Positions 52,404 through 61,525 of a stretch of DNA of 64,000 nt are shown piece after piece; within the stretch, counting starts at the first letter, position 1, and every line of letters starts with the position of its first letter. This stretch comes from Enterovibrio sp045679545. Lineage in GTDB: Bacteria; Pseudomonadota; Gammaproteobacteria; Enterobacterales; Vibrionaceae. The notes below the pieces were generated by a model. That model ran no database searches and was not told the origin of the DNA. It saw nothing but the letters and a program-made list of their open reading frames with translations. Made by a program: the position numbers and the translations under genes. The stretch is taken from NCBI RefSeq assembly GCF_045679545.1, contig NZ_CP166195.1:434001-498000 (forward strand). The letters run 5' to 3'.

Positions 52404-53681
52404 ATGCTAAGTCCCAAGGAGCTTTATCGCTCGTTTCGCGAACGTATTTTTGATGCTATTGACGCGGAAGCGATTACAACGCTGTCGAAAGAAGAACTGC
52501 AAAGTCAGCTGATACAAGCGATCAATCTGCTGACTGAGCAAGACAACGTGCCGATGCCGACATCACTTCGCAATGACTATGTGAAGATGATGTATGACGA
52601 ACTTCGTGGGCTCGGGCCCATTCAATCTCTGATCGAAGATGACTCTATTTCTGACATCATGATCAATGGCCCTCAAGCGGTGTTCATTGAACGCAACGGC
52701 TTGGTTGAAAAGTCGTCTATTACCTTTATTGATAACGACCAACTTCTTACCATCGCTAAGCGCATTGCTGCCAAGGTGGGGCGTCGTGTTGATGAATCTG
52801 TCCCACTGTGTGATGCGCGTCTTTTGGACGGAAGCCGTGTCAATATCGTCTTGCCACCTATTGCCATTGATGGCGCGTCGATTTCCATTCGTAAATTCAA
52901 AAAACAAAGCATCGGCTTTGGCGACCTGATTGAATTTGGTGCCATGAGCCCGGAGGTCGCCAAGCTCATGGTGATCGCCTCGCGCTGTCGGCTTAACATT
53001 GTGATTTCTGGTGGTACAGGTTCAGGTAAAACCACCATGATGAACGCCCTCTCTCAGTACATATCTGAAAGGGAGCGCATTGTCACCATTGAGGATGCGG
53101 CAGAACTGCGATTGCAACAGCCTCACATTGTGCGCCTAGAAACGCGCACAGCAGGCATCGAAGGCACGGGCGAGGTCAATCAACGTAATTTGGTGATAAA
53201 TGCACTGCGTATGCGCCCTGACCGCATCATTATTGGTGAGTGTCGTGGTTCTGAGGCTTTTGAAATGCTTCAGGCCATGAACACCGGCCACGATGGCTCT
53301 ATGACGACTTTGCACGCCAACAACCCGCGAGATGCCATTTCTCGTATTGAAAGCATGGTCATGATGGCGACAGCATCGCTGCCTCTCGAAGCCATACGCC
53401 GCACCGTAGTGAGTGCTGTCGATCTCATCATTCAAATCAGCCGATTGCATGACGGCAGCCGGAAAGTGATGAGCATCAGTGAGGTGATTGGCATGGAAGG
53501 CCAAAACGTGGTGATGGAGGAAATCTTCCGCTTCGAACAAAAAGGGCTATCGGACAAAGGCAAAGTACTCGGTGATTTCGTGACTTCCGGGTTGATGGAG
53601 CGATCTGCACTGTATGAAAAAGCGCGCTATTTTGGGCTTGAGAAAGAATTAAACGGCATTTTCAGTGGGGTAACCGCATGA
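52404..53681 (+). CDS. tadA: Tad secretion ATPase TadA/CpaF
   Basis: A 425-residue hexameric secretion ATPase of the VirB11/PulE class that powers Flp assembly. The N-terminal domain has SDIMINGPQAVFIERNG. The core has Walker A ISGGTGSGKTTMMNAL (Lys about 208), Asp box TIEDAAELRL, Walker B region RPDRIIIGECRGSEAF, and His box GSMTTLHANNPRDAISR. It is full length and intact. It overlaps tadB by four bases. Confidence 0.94.
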   Translation: MLSPKELYRSFRERIFDAIDAEAITTLSKEELQSQLIQAINLLTEQDNVPMPTSLRNDYVKMMYDELRGLGPIQSLIEDDSISDIMINGPQAVFIERNGLVEKSSITFIDNDQLLTIAKRIAAKVGRRVDESVPLCDARLLDGSRVNIVLPPIAIDGASISIRKFKKQSIGFGDLIEFGAMSPEVAKLMVIASRCRLNIVISGGTGSGKTTMMNALSQYISERERIVTIEDAAELRLQQPHIVRLETRTAGIEGTGEVNQRNLVINALRMRPDRIIIGECRGSEAFEMLQAMNTGHDGSMTTLHANNPRDAISRIESMVMMATASLPLEAIRRTVVSAVDLIIQISRLHDGSRKVMSISEVIGMEGQNVVMEEIFRFEQKGLSDKGKVLGDFVTSGLMERSALYEKARYFGLEKELNGIFSGVTA

Positions 53682-54604
53682 TTGCTAATTTGATTTATTG
53701 CCTGTTCGTTGCTGTAGGTTTGTATATTTTTCACAAGCAAACCCGCCTAAAGGCACGCAGGGAAAGCATGTTACGCGATAATAACCCGCTTCCTGTCACC
53801 AAGTTTTTAGAAAACCGCGCTGTAGACATGGAAGCGCTAACGCAAACCACCTTGCCTCAAAGAATGCGCAGATATGCTGAGAATACCATTGCTGGCATTG
53901 GTGATTTTGCCGCACTAAAGATCGTGGCGTTTTACATCATCACGGTGTTTTCTGGGCTTTATATGCTGTCGACATTGTTCAAAGTCAGCACGCTTACTGG
54001 TCTTATCATCATCTTGCCACTCTCAACCTTTTTGGGGATCCGCTATTTAGATACGCGCGCTCAAAAGGCGTTTGAAAATCATTTCCCTGATGCGCTCAAC
54101 ATGATTGCCAGCTCGGTTTCTGCTGGTGAGAGCTTGCTTCATGCCATTCAATTTGTCGGGCAGTCGCTCGACAACATTGTCGGCAAAGAATTTAAGATCA
54201 TGGGTGAACGACTGAACATGGGTGAGTCCACCGATACCGTTTTTCGCAAAGCGTGTTCGCGTTTTCCCACCCCTGCGTTTCAGTTTTTTGTTATTGCTAT
54301 GCGCGTCAACGTTAATCGTGGTGGGCAAATGCGCCACGTGATCACGCGATTAAATCGAGTGCTGTTTGATGCAAGAAGCATTGACATGAAAAAACGCGCG
54401 ATGACAGCAGAGGCGAGGATGTCTGCTTATATCGTGTGTGCCATTCCTTTCTTTTTTCTATTTGGCATCATGCGATTTCTCAGCCCCGAAAACTACGACT
54501 TTGTTATGAACAACCCTGACGGCCGACCTTTGCTTTATTACACATTGATTAGTCAAGCAATCGGCATGTCAATTATCACCGCGCTAATGCGGAGCGTTAA
54601 GTAA
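53678..54604 (+). CDS. tadB: Tad inner-membrane platform protein TadB
   Basis: A 308-residue T2SSF-domain protein. Membrane segments lie at the N-terminus (about 2-18), near 95-130, and at the C-terminus (about 245-265 and 285-305). The T2SSF motif reads FPDALNMIASSVSAGESLLH, and the cytoplasmic domain lies between. With TadC it forms the inner-membrane platform turned by TadA. It overlaps tadA by four bases and tadC by one (TAATG). Confidence 0.92.
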   Translation: MIANLIYCLFVAVGLYIFHKQTRLKARRESMLRDNNPLPVTKFLENRAVDMEALTQTTLPQRMRRYAENTIAGIGDFAALKIVAFYIITVFSGLYMLSTLFKVSTLTGLIIILPLSTFLGIRYLDTRAQKAFENHFPDALNMIASSVSAGESLLHAIQFVGQSLDNIVGKEFKIMGERLNMGESTDTVFRKACSRFPTPAFQFFVIAMRVNVNRGGQMRHVITRLNRVLFDARSIDMKKRAMTAEARMSAYIVCAIPFFFLFGIMRFLSPENYDFVMNNPDGRPLLYYTLISQAIGMSIITALMRSVK

Positions 54605-55470
54605 TGAGCGGTTTGTCTTTAGTCTTATTTGCCCTATTTGTGGCTTTTGGCAGCGCGTCGCTCCTGACGATTGGATATATCTACTTTCGCCGCCATCGCT
54701 CCATCAAAGGCGCTTTGTCAGCCTCATCCAACAAACCTTCGGCGATGGCAGAGATCTCACGGATCGCGTCCGGCTTTTTCTCGGCCACAAACACCGAAAT
54801 ATCTGAAAAATTTATCGGTGCGGGTTTCTACAATACGCGCTTTGCCCCGTATTACTTTTTGGTGAAATACACCATTGGCGCAGTGGGTGTGTTCATCATT
54901 TTGTTTTCGGGTGATAAACCGCTGTTAGAAGACTACCAGAGCAAGATCATGTGGCTGAGTCTCCTCATTGTATTGGTGATCATTGCGCCAGACATGTATC
55001 TAGAGATGCGCCGCCGAGCGTTAGCCGGGAAGATCACCCGTCAACTTCCCTATCTGCTCGATATCATGGGTGTGTGCGTGCAAACCGGTATGACCGTTGA
55101 AACCACGTTGTTTTACCTCACCTCTGAAATGGCGGCTTTTGACCGCGATCTTGCGTATGTACTCAAACGCCTGCGAGACAGAGCGCAAACCGTGGGTTTG
55201 GACAAAGCCTTACTAGAACTTCACGACCGCGTTCCTGCCCCTGAAATGCATAGCTTCGTGATGACACTCACGCAAAGCATGAAACACGGCACATCCATCT
55301 ATGAGGTGCTTTCTACATTGGCGAGAGATATTCGTGAAATTCAGCTGCTTTCCCTTGAGGAAAAAGCAGGAAAGCTTTCATCGAAGATGTCTGTCCCACT
55401 CATTTTGTTCATCGTGATGCCTATCGTGATTCTTATCACGGCACCAGGAATTATGAGGATGCTCGGATAA
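54604..55470 (+). CDS. tadC: Tad inner-membrane platform protein TadC
   Basis: A 288-residue partner of TadB with the same architecture. Membrane segments lie at about 5-25, 90-110, 115-135 and 265-285, and the T2SSF motif LPYLLDIMGVCVQTGMTVE is followed by the cytoplasmic helical domain (TLTQSMKHGTSIYEVLSTLA). It is joined to tadB and tadD by one-base stop-start overlaps, showing translational coupling. Confidence 0.92.
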   Translation: MSGLSLVLFALFVAFGSASLLTIGYIYFRRHRSIKGALSASSNKPSAMAEISRIASGFFSATNTEISEKFIGAGFYNTRFAPYYFLVKYTIGAVGVFIILFSGDKPLLEDYQSKIMWLSLLIVLVIIAPDMYLEMRRRALAGKITRQLPYLLDIMGVCVQTGMTVETTLFYLTSEMAAFDRDLAYVLKRLRDRAQTVGLDKALLELHDRVPAPEMHSFVMTLTQSMKHGTSIYEVLSTLARDIREIQLLSLEEKAGKLSSKMSVPLILFIVMPIVILITAPGIMRMLG

Positions 55471-57092
55471 TGAAAACACTCCTTTTGCTTGCCACAACCT
55501 TACTGGTTGTCGGCTGCACCACTCACTCACAGAGCGATTACGCGCGCCAAAATGGCGAGAAGCTTCTCATGGACTCTGGAAGCTATTCCGCGCTGGTGAC
55601 ACGCTATCAAGCCGAGTTACAAACGGACGCAGATCCCGAAACACGTCAGAAACTCGCCAATGTGCATTATTTGATGGGTGACTCAGAAGCCGCTATGTTT
55701 CAGCTGTCACAAATTCCACCACACGAACAAAACACGCCCGAACTGGCCTTGCTTCGCGCCAATGTATTTTTCGACCAGGGCAAAATGTCAACGGCGGAGC
55801 AATTCGCTAATGCCGCACTTCGTATGGATGACGAATTGGGCGAGGCATACAACCTAAAAGGACTGATTTTGGCCGACAAAGGTCAAATTGCTGAAGCTAA
55901 ATCGGTTTTTGAAGCGGCGAGACGATTTAATTTTGATGATGCGACAGTCAAGAACAATCTGGCGATGATTGCCTTACTTCAAGGGGATTTTGATGAAGCT
56001 ATTGATATCTTGATGCCCTTAGTACAAAGCGGACGTGCCGACGATACCGCAAAGGCCAATTTGGTGATGGCGTTTGCCAAAGCGGGACGCACGCGAGCAT
56101 TTAGCCAAATGCTAACGGGTAGCGAAAACGATATGTACCTGGCGGAGAAGTTCCAGAGCTTGCATGGCGCTCAGATCCATCATTCTCAGGTATCGCCGAC
56201 GGTCACATTACCAAAGGTGCCCAAATCAACGGCTGAACTCACGGCTGATACGGCAACACGATCGTCTAAAATCCAGTCATCTTCTCAAATCAAGCCGTCT
56301 TCTCAAATCAAGCCGTCTTCTGATACCAAGCTAGCGTCGAAAGCTAAACAATCGTCATCAAAAGAGCGCTCAGCTTTAGCAAACAAAGCGCAATCTACGA
56401 CAGGAAAAATGGCGTCGCTTTCTTCTTCAGCCAAGCCGGTTCTGGTCGCGCAACCAGACGCGATGTTGGCAAAAACGGCTGTCACTGACGAAAACATCAC
56501 GGAGACAGCATCACAGGTTGCCCCCCCAACGACTCACAATACCCTCTCAGGTGACCACATAGCCAAAACGACGAACAGCACCTCTGCTAAAGCGCATGTT
56601 AGTGATCCGATCGCCTTAGCGCGCGAACGCGTTAAAGCCGCAAAGGAAAAAGCCGCAGCAAAGCATGCCGCCCAAGCAGCGGAAAAGGTGGCCGCAGCGG
56701 AAAAAGCCAAAGAAATTAAGCTGGCCAACGCTAAAAAGAAAAAAACAGCCCGTCAGAAGCGCTCTCGAAAACTCATCACTGCCGTGCAATACCAACCTGT
56801 CACGACCAACGGCAGTGCTAATGCACAATATGTCGCCACTGCGGATTTTGAATTGGGCAAAGTGCGCACCATGTTTCTTGAGGATCGCAACAAATGGGTG
56901 TTCGACGTGCGTGGCGCGAAGGATTTCACCACCAAGAGAAAACAATACTTAGAACAAGGCCCCGCCAAAATAATCGAACTAGGCGAGCACAAAAATTACG
57001 TACGCATCGTGCTCACATTGCGTGATAACGCCAAAGGAAAGCCCATTGTGCTTATTGACGGCAAAACACTAACTATTCGCTGGGAGGCATAA
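55470..57092 (+). CDS. tadD: Long TadD-like TPR lipoprotein with AMIN-like C-terminus
   Basis: A 540-residue lipoprotein; typical TadD is about half this length. The signal ends LLVVGC (Cys16). TPR repeats span about 30-215 (AYNLKGLILADKGQIAEAKS; NNLAMIALLQGDFDEAIDIL). A low-complexity linker (about 240-445) rich in Ser, Lys and Ala follows, including the repeated SSQIKP unit near 271-283 and a helical, Ala/Lys-rich stretch. The last 85 residues form a compact beta-rich domain (NKWVFDVRGAKDF; NYVRIVLTLRDNAKGKP; IDGKTLTIRW) resembling AMIN domains that bind cell-wall glycans. The AMIN call is inference from pattern only. Confidence 0.82.
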   Translation: MKTLLLLATTLLVVGCTTHSQSDYARQNGEKLLMDSGSYSALVTRYQAELQTDADPETRQKLANVHYLMGDSEAAMFQLSQIPPHEQNTPELALLRANVFFDQGKMSTAEQFANAALRMDDELGEAYNLKGLILADKGQIAEAKSVFEAARRFNFDDATVKNNLAMIALLQGDFDEAIDILMPLVQSGRADDTAKANLVMAFAKAGRTRAFSQMLTGSENDMYLAEKFQSLHGAQIHHSQVSPTVTLPKVPKSTAELTADTATRSSKIQSSSQIKPSSQIKPSSDTKLASKAKQSSSKERSALANKAQSTTGKMASLSSSAKPVLVAQPDAMLAKTAVTDENITETASQVAPPTTHNTLSGDHIAKTTNSTSAKAHVSDPIALARERVKAAKEKAAAKHAAQAAEKVAAAEKAKEIKLANAKKKKTARQKRSRKLITAVQYQPVTTNGSANAQYVATADFELGKVRTMFLEDRNKWVFDVRGAKDFTTKRKQYLEQGPAKIIELGEHKNYVRIVLTLRDNAKGKPIVLIDGKTLTIRWEA

Positions 57093-57100
57093 CGAAAGCT

Positions 57101-57628
57101 ATGCGTTTATTCTCCTCGACACCAAACAAGGCGCAGTGCAATAGAAGACTGTCGCGACGAAAATCCCGTTCAAATAAGCAAAAAGGTATTGTCAGTATTG
57201 AGTTTTCGATCTGCGCTACCATGCTTTTTTACGTCATGCTTGCTTGGGCAGAAATGTGTGTCATGGGCTTTATTTCTTCGGTCGTTGATTACTCAATATC
57301 AGAGTCGTCACGTGCAGCCAGAACCTCGGCCAACACGGATTATGAAAAACTATTTCGCGAAGCATTGCTCAATAGCGATCAACTGTGGGTGAAGATAGTT
57401 GACCCCAACAAATTTGATGTGTCAGTACGTTATTTCACCTCGTTTAATCAAGCCAGTAATCCCGCATTTAATGGTGGAAACAGCAGAGAAAATAATCCGA
57501 TCGCGCTGTATCGCATCAGTTATGAATACAAACCCATTTTTGCATTATTTTTTGATGATGAGTCCGTGACACTGTCGCGGGAAGTGTTCGGTCTACAAGA
57601 GTTTGAGCGTGATGCATTCAGTCAGTAA
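57101..57628 (+). CDS. tadE: TadE-like minor pseudopilin
   Basis: A 175-residue pseudopilin. The basic leader ends NKQKG and the mature part begins IVSIEFSICATMLFYVMLA, with Glu5-Phe6 as in TadV-processed pseudopilins. The periplasmic domain is about 120 residues. It starts nine bases after the tadD stop. Its end overlaps the beginning of the next gene by about 17 bases. Confidence 0.85.
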   Translation: MRLFSSTPNKAQCNRRLSRRKSRSNKQKGIVSIEFSICATMLFYVMLAWAEMCVMGFISSVVDYSISESSRAARTSANTDYEKLFREALLNSDQLWVKIVDPNKFDVSVRYFTSFNQASNPAFNGGNSRENNPIALYRISYEYKPIFALFFDDESVTLSREVFGLQEFERDAFSQ

Positions 57629-58163
57629 ACAACGTGGTGTTTTTGTCATCGAACTTACGATGATCTTACTCGCATTTAGTCTAATCATTGTGTTCACCAT
57701 GGACGTTGTCGTGAAACAAACCGTGAAAGGTAAGCTCGATCGTCTTTCCTATTCCTTGGTGAGCCTATTACGCGAACGTTCACAGCTGTTTGATGGCAAG
57801 GAAACCATGACTTATGACGAGGCGGCTCAATCATTTTCACTGATACAACGCTCGCTCAGCAACACAATGGGTAACTTTGACATTTCACGGCTGGGTATGG
57901 TGATCGAGCAGCAACGGTTTGATGCAAATAAAAATCCCATTGCTGCCGTTGTGAACCAACACATTTTCAATCTGGGCGCTTATGAATGTGAGCCTGAAGA
58001 AGCGCTCAGTCGAAAAATCGATCTTTCCCCTGTCACTCAGTTTGATAACAAGCTGGCGCTTTACCAGGTCACGCTCTGTTATCGCACTGACAATTGGTAC
58101 GGCAATTTGGCTGGCGAAACATTTGAACGTGTTCGCTCTATCTCTCTTTCTTTCGGTCGATAG
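57612..58163 (+). CDS. tadF: TadF-like minor pseudopilin
   Basis: A pseudopilin of about 183 residues, leader ending SKQRG and mature start VFVIELTMILLAFSLIIVFT, with Glu5. The periplasmic domain carries two Cys (EC and LCYR) and matches TadF in size. I chose ATG 57612; GTG 57609 and TTG 57603 are in-frame alternatives. It overlaps tadE and is followed by tadG after nine bases. Confidence 0.85.
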   Translation: MHSVSKQRGVFVIELTMILLAFSLIIVFTMDVVVKQTVKGKLDRLSYSLVSLLRERSQLFDGKETMTYDEAAQSFSLIQRSLSNTMGNFDISRLGMVIEQQRFDANKNPIAAVVNQHIFNLGAYECEPEEALSRKIDLSPVTQFDNKLALYQVTLCYRTDNWYGNLAGETFERVRSISLSFGR

Positions 58164-58172
58164 GACATCACC

Positions 58173-59498
58173 ATGCAGGTTTCTTTGCCCTCTCAACAAC
58201 GTGGTATCGCCGCCATTATCTTCGTCCTTATCTACCCACTTCTTTTTGGTGTTTTCGTGCTGGCGGTCGAATCGACACGTTACCTACAAACACACGCCAG
58301 AATCGGAGATGGTGTGGAAGTGGCGTCACTCGCCGTCGCCGCAAATGCAACCTTCAACACCACGACTAATCAGACATTAGCGAAAGGCATCGTCGACACT
58401 TATGCCCCAGATGGCGAAATTACCCTATCAGACATTAATATCGTCCGGAAAAGTTGCGATGAGATTTACGGCAATAACTGCGGAAAGCCTGGGGTATATG
58501 ACAAAGAGGGATTGGTATTCACCGAGTACAAAGTCACACTCAACTCAGAATTTGAATCCTGGTATCCAGAAGATGACTATGCCCTAGGGTATGAAGAAAC
58601 CTTGATTTTAGACGGCTCAGCTGTCGCACGAAAATACCAGGGGTTTACTATTGATGTCGCCTTTGTCGCGGATTTTTCTGGTTCCATGTTGAACAGCTGG
58701 AACAATGACATCAAATACTTAGGCGTGATTCAGGTGATCTCAGACATCACTAAAAAACTTGAAGCGTTTAATGAGTCAACAGAACTTGAGCTCAATGGCC
58801 AACGCATCCTCAACCGCGTTTCCTTTATTGGTTACAATGTTTATCCCCATGATGGAAGCCGCTATTACAGCAATGTGGACTATTACGGGAACTATTCGAG
58901 CCTAAGTTGGGAGTGGTGGAAAAACATTCCCAACATCAATTTCAATGCGACAGTATCCGACCCACTCAATAACAATCGTACCAGTATCACCGGCCGAGAC
59001 GCCCGGGATTATTCCGAGTTCAGAACACTCGATCTCACTGAAGACTTCCCGAGTTTTCGTTCAACCATTTCGCGTTTCTATCCTTCTCACGGCACGGCGT
59101 CTTATGAAGGAATCATTGAAGCAGGGAAGATTGTTACCCGCGGTAAGAACGTGAGAAAACTCATCATTGTGCTGTCTGACGGTGAGGATTCTATTGACGA
59201 GAATAATCCAGCAGATAACCGCTACCCCGGTTACGCTGCCCTTCAACTCTACAACCGTGGCCTTTGCGACAATATTATTAGCTCATTGGAGAGCAAGAGT
59301 ATTGGCGGTCGACAAGTAGAAGCAAAGATTTTTGTCATCGGATTTGGCTATGACATTGATAAGAACCCAGGGCTAAAAATCTGTGCCGGCGAAGAGAATA
59401 TCCAGTCTGCAAGCTCTTACCAAGACATTTATGACACGGTACTAGAGCTTATCAGTGAAGAAGTCGGGCACCTCTATTTCCGTCACTACGATCAATAA
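58173..59498 (+). CDS. tadG: TadG-like protein with von Willebrand A domain
   Basis: A 441-residue protein. The short leader ends QQRG and a pseudopilin-like membrane helix follows (IAAIIFVLIYPLLFGVFVL) but lacks the Glu5. The main part is a VWA domain (about 150-435) with the MIDAS-type motif DFSGSM near the start and LIIVLSDGED, as in metal-dependent adhesion proteins. TadG proteins of this kind are thought to anchor or tip the pilus. It belongs to the Tad operon, with ompA-like gene following after 45 bases. Confidence 0.87.
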   Translation: MQVSLPSQQRGIAAIIFVLIYPLLFGVFVLAVESTRYLQTHARIGDGVEVASLAVAANATFNTTTNQTLAKGIVDTYAPDGEITLSDINIVRKSCDEIYGNNCGKPGVYDKEGLVFTEYKVTLNSEFESWYPEDDYALGYEETLILDGSAVARKYQGFTIDVAFVADFSGSMLNSWNNDIKYLGVIQVISDITKKLEAFNESTELELNGQRILNRVSFIGYNVYPHDGSRYYSNVDYYGNYSSLSWEWWKNIPNINFNATVSDPLNNNRTSITGRDARDYSEFRTLDLTEDFPSFRSTISRFYPSHGTASYEGIIEAGKIVTRGKNVRKLIIVLSDGEDSIDENNPADNRYPGYAALQLYNRGLCDNIISSLESKSIGGRQVEAKIFVIGFGYDIDKNPGLKICAGEENIQSASSYQDIYDTVLELISEEVGHLYFRHYDQ

Positions 59499-59543
59499 CG
59501 CTCATTTCGGCTAATTTAGAAAAAGAACATTACGAGAATAATT

Positions 59544-60230
59544 ATGAAACCAGCGCTTTCTCTGACAGCTTTGCTTTTTACCGCGAGTCTTTTGCCCATG
59601 CAAAGTGTAGCGGCAACGCTTCCTGCCACGGTTTTTGAAGACATTTGCGTCGACAAAAATACCGAGGTCGCCTTTCGTGTCAAGCTTGAACCCTCCACAG
59701 AAGTTTTGTTTCATCGCGCACAATATCTGCAGTTAGAACGATCTGTGGATAGCCACCCTGCAACCCCTTTGTTCATTGAAGCAATGGTCAACGCTGGCTT
59801 AAACAAACAATGTGCGGAGTTTTTAGTGCGTGAAACCCCAAGTGTTGCAGTGAAGCACAACCAGTTAATTGCCATGGTGCATTTTGGTTTTGATAAGTCT
59901 TCCCTCACGCCAACGGGTAAGAAAATTCTGGCGGGCATCGTGGACACCATCAAGCGCGCTGACACGCCACTGTCTATTGAAGGTCACACTGACAGTGTTG
60001 GCAGCCATGCTTACAACTTGAAGCTCGGCTTACAACGTGCAGAGTCGGTCAAAGGTCAGTTGGTTAACGCGTTAGGTGCAAACACAGCAGGAAAAAACAC
60101 GCCAATTAAGACCCTGACGCGAGGCGAAACCGCACCTGTGACGAGTAATAAAACTGCCGCAGGCAAAGCCCAAAACCGCCGTGTGGAAGTACGTACTTTG
60201 GTGTTACCTGAAGACACGACGAGCAATTAA
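59544..60230 (+). CDS. OmpA-family protein at the end of the Tad operon
   Basis: A 228-residue exported protein. A signal peptide (about 1-24, MKPALSLTALLFTASLLPMQ start) and a short N-terminal domain with two Cys precede an OmpA C-terminal peptidoglycan-binding domain (about 105-215; SIEGHTDSVGSHAYNLKLGL, AQNRRVEVRTL). A protein of this type is often the last gene of Vibrio tad loci, as far as I recall, and may fix the pilus machine to the cell wall. Confidence 0.85.
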   Translation: MKPALSLTALLFTASLLPMQSVAATLPATVFEDICVDKNTEVAFRVKLEPSTEVLFHRAQYLQLERSVDSHPATPLFIEAMVNAGLNKQCAEFLVRETPSVAVKHNQLIAMVHFGFDKSSLTPTGKKILAGIVDTIKRADTPLSIEGHTDSVGSHAYNLKLGLQRAESVKGQLVNALGANTAGKNTPIKTLTRGETAPVTSNKTAAGKAQNRRVEVRTLVLPEDTTSN

Positions 60231-60279
60231 CATAATCCTAGACGACACTAATACAAGGGTCACACAGGAGGCGATGGCG

Positions 60280-60528
60280 ATGATCAAATGCGAAGAATAT
60301 GACTATGTAGAAATCGTCTGTCTGTTTCATTACCCGATCAAGCTTGGATTGAAATCCGGCGAGGTGATAGAAGGTATCGCACAAGACACAGCACGTAACG
60401 GCGACAAACAAGAATGTATCGCCATCAACATGAATGGCCACTCGGTGCTTGTCGAGTTAGATCGAGTGCTGACCTTGGATGTCCTTGTCGACAATCCACA
60501 TTTTAAGCACATCACTTTTTCGCAATAG
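60280..60528 (+). CDS. rof: Rho-binding antiterminator Rof (YaeO family)
   Basis: An 82-residue cytoplasmic protein similar to YaeO/Rof, which binds the Rho termination factor and inhibits it. The family pattern is seen as IKCEEYDYVEIVCLFHYPIK, then LKSGEVIEGIAQDTA and LVELDRVLTLDV. I chose ATG 60280 because AGGAGG lies eight bases before it; ATG 60274 is too close to it. It follows the tad operon by 49 bases and may be read through from it, but is probably independent. Confidence 0.82.
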   Translation: MIKCEEYDYVEIVCLFHYPIKLGLKSGEVIEGIAQDTARNGDKQECIAINMNGHSVLVELDRVLTLDVLVDNPHFKHITFSQ

Positions 60529-60575
60529 GTTTTCGCAATAGGTCTACGCCAATCGTATTTCACTGATCGCGGTTT

Positions 60576-60594
60576 GCCCAACAGCAGGTTGGGC
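60576..60594 (+). terminator. Stem-loop after rof, probable terminator
   Basis: Stem GCCCAAC/GTTGGGC (60576-60582 with 60588-60594), loop AGCAG, is followed at a short distance by CCTTTTCTT. The T run is imperfect. Confidence 0.5.
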
Positions 60595-60610
60595 GATACC
60601 TTTTCTTCGG

Positions 60611-60643
60611 CGAAATAGAAATTTCATTTCCAATTTGATTTCG
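60611..60643. promoter_or_regulatory. Cluster of GAAAT/ATTTC boxes, candidate RpiR operator
   Basis: CGAAAT (60611) and ATTTCG (60638) are inverted, with GAAATTTC and another ATTTC between them, about 45 bases before the RpiR-type gene. RpiR regulators bind such AT-rich inverted repeats and often control themselves. This is inference only. Confidence 0.35.
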
Positions 60644-60685
60644 AAACATTACACTTGCCATAGATGGAATCTAACTGGGTAGACT

Positions 60686-61516
60686 ATGGCAACGGCAACG
60701 CACCTCGCTGAATTACAACAGCAAATCCGACAGCGCTATCACGACTTGAGCAAGCGATTACAACAAGTCGCCCACTATGTGCTCGACAACCCAAACAGCA
60801 TCGCTTTTGATACCGTCGCCGTCATTGCGACTCACGCCAATGTACCGCCTTCTACGCTTATCCGCTTTGCTAATGCGTTTGATTTCAGTGGCTTTAATGA
60901 AATGAAACAGCTTTTTCGCAAGAACTTGGTGGAAGAAACCAGCAGTTACACCGAACGCGCCAAGTTGCTGAAAGACAGCCAACCGAATGGGTCTTTAGAT
61001 ACCCCAATCGACATTCTTCAACAGTTCACTCACGCCAATACGGTCGCCTTGCAAGAACTGACCAATACGGTGAGCGCAGAGCAACTGAATGCCGCGGTGG
61101 ATTTACTGGAAAACGCAGATACCATTTACGTGGTCGCCATGCGGCGCGCATTCAGCATTGCCTCTTACCTGACCTATGCTTTGCGCCATTTGGAACGTCG
61201 CGTTGTATTGGTGGATGGATTTGGCTGCATGGCGTCTGAGCAGTTAGCACTGGTGAATGAAAAAGATGTCGTCATTGGGGCGAGCTTCTCACCCTACTCG
61301 CCAGAAACCGTCGAACTTTGCGCACGTGGCGCTGCAGCAAAGGCGAAACAGATCGTGTTTACTGACAGCCAAGTCAGCCCATTGGCGGCAAACAGTGATG
61401 TGTGTTTTGTGATTAAAGAAGCGGAGGTGGAGTCCTTTCGATCACAAACAGCGACTTTGTGTTTGGCGCAATCGCTCGCCGTTTCACTCGCGTTTCGATT
61501 GAGTAGGCAGTTGTAA
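60686..61516 (+). CDS. MurR/RpiR-family transcriptional regulator
   Basis: A 276-residue regulator. The N-terminal helix-turn-helix (about 1-80) includes VAHYVLDNPNSIAFDTVAVI and ANVPPSTLIRFANAFDFSGF. The C-terminal SIS domain (about 120-260) has DTIYVVAMRRAFSIASYLTY and DVVIGASFSPYSPETVELCA, which binds a phosphosugar or related ligand. It is convergent with the TauE/SafE permease next to sarcosine oxidase, so control of methylamine or sarcosine use is possible but unproven. Confidence 0.88.
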   Translation: MATATHLAELQQQIRQRYHDLSKRLQQVAHYVLDNPNSIAFDTVAVIATHANVPPSTLIRFANAFDFSGFNEMKQLFRKNLVEETSSYTERAKLLKDSQPNGSLDTPIDILQQFTHANTVALQELTNTVSAEQLNAAVDLLENADTIYVVAMRRAFSIASYLTYALRHLERRVVLVDGFGCMASEQLALVNEKDVVIGASFSPYSPETVELCARGAAAKAKQIVFTDSQVSPLAANSDVCFVIKEAEVESFRSQTATLCLAQSLAVSLAFRLSRQL

Positions 61517-61525
61517 ACGTACAAC

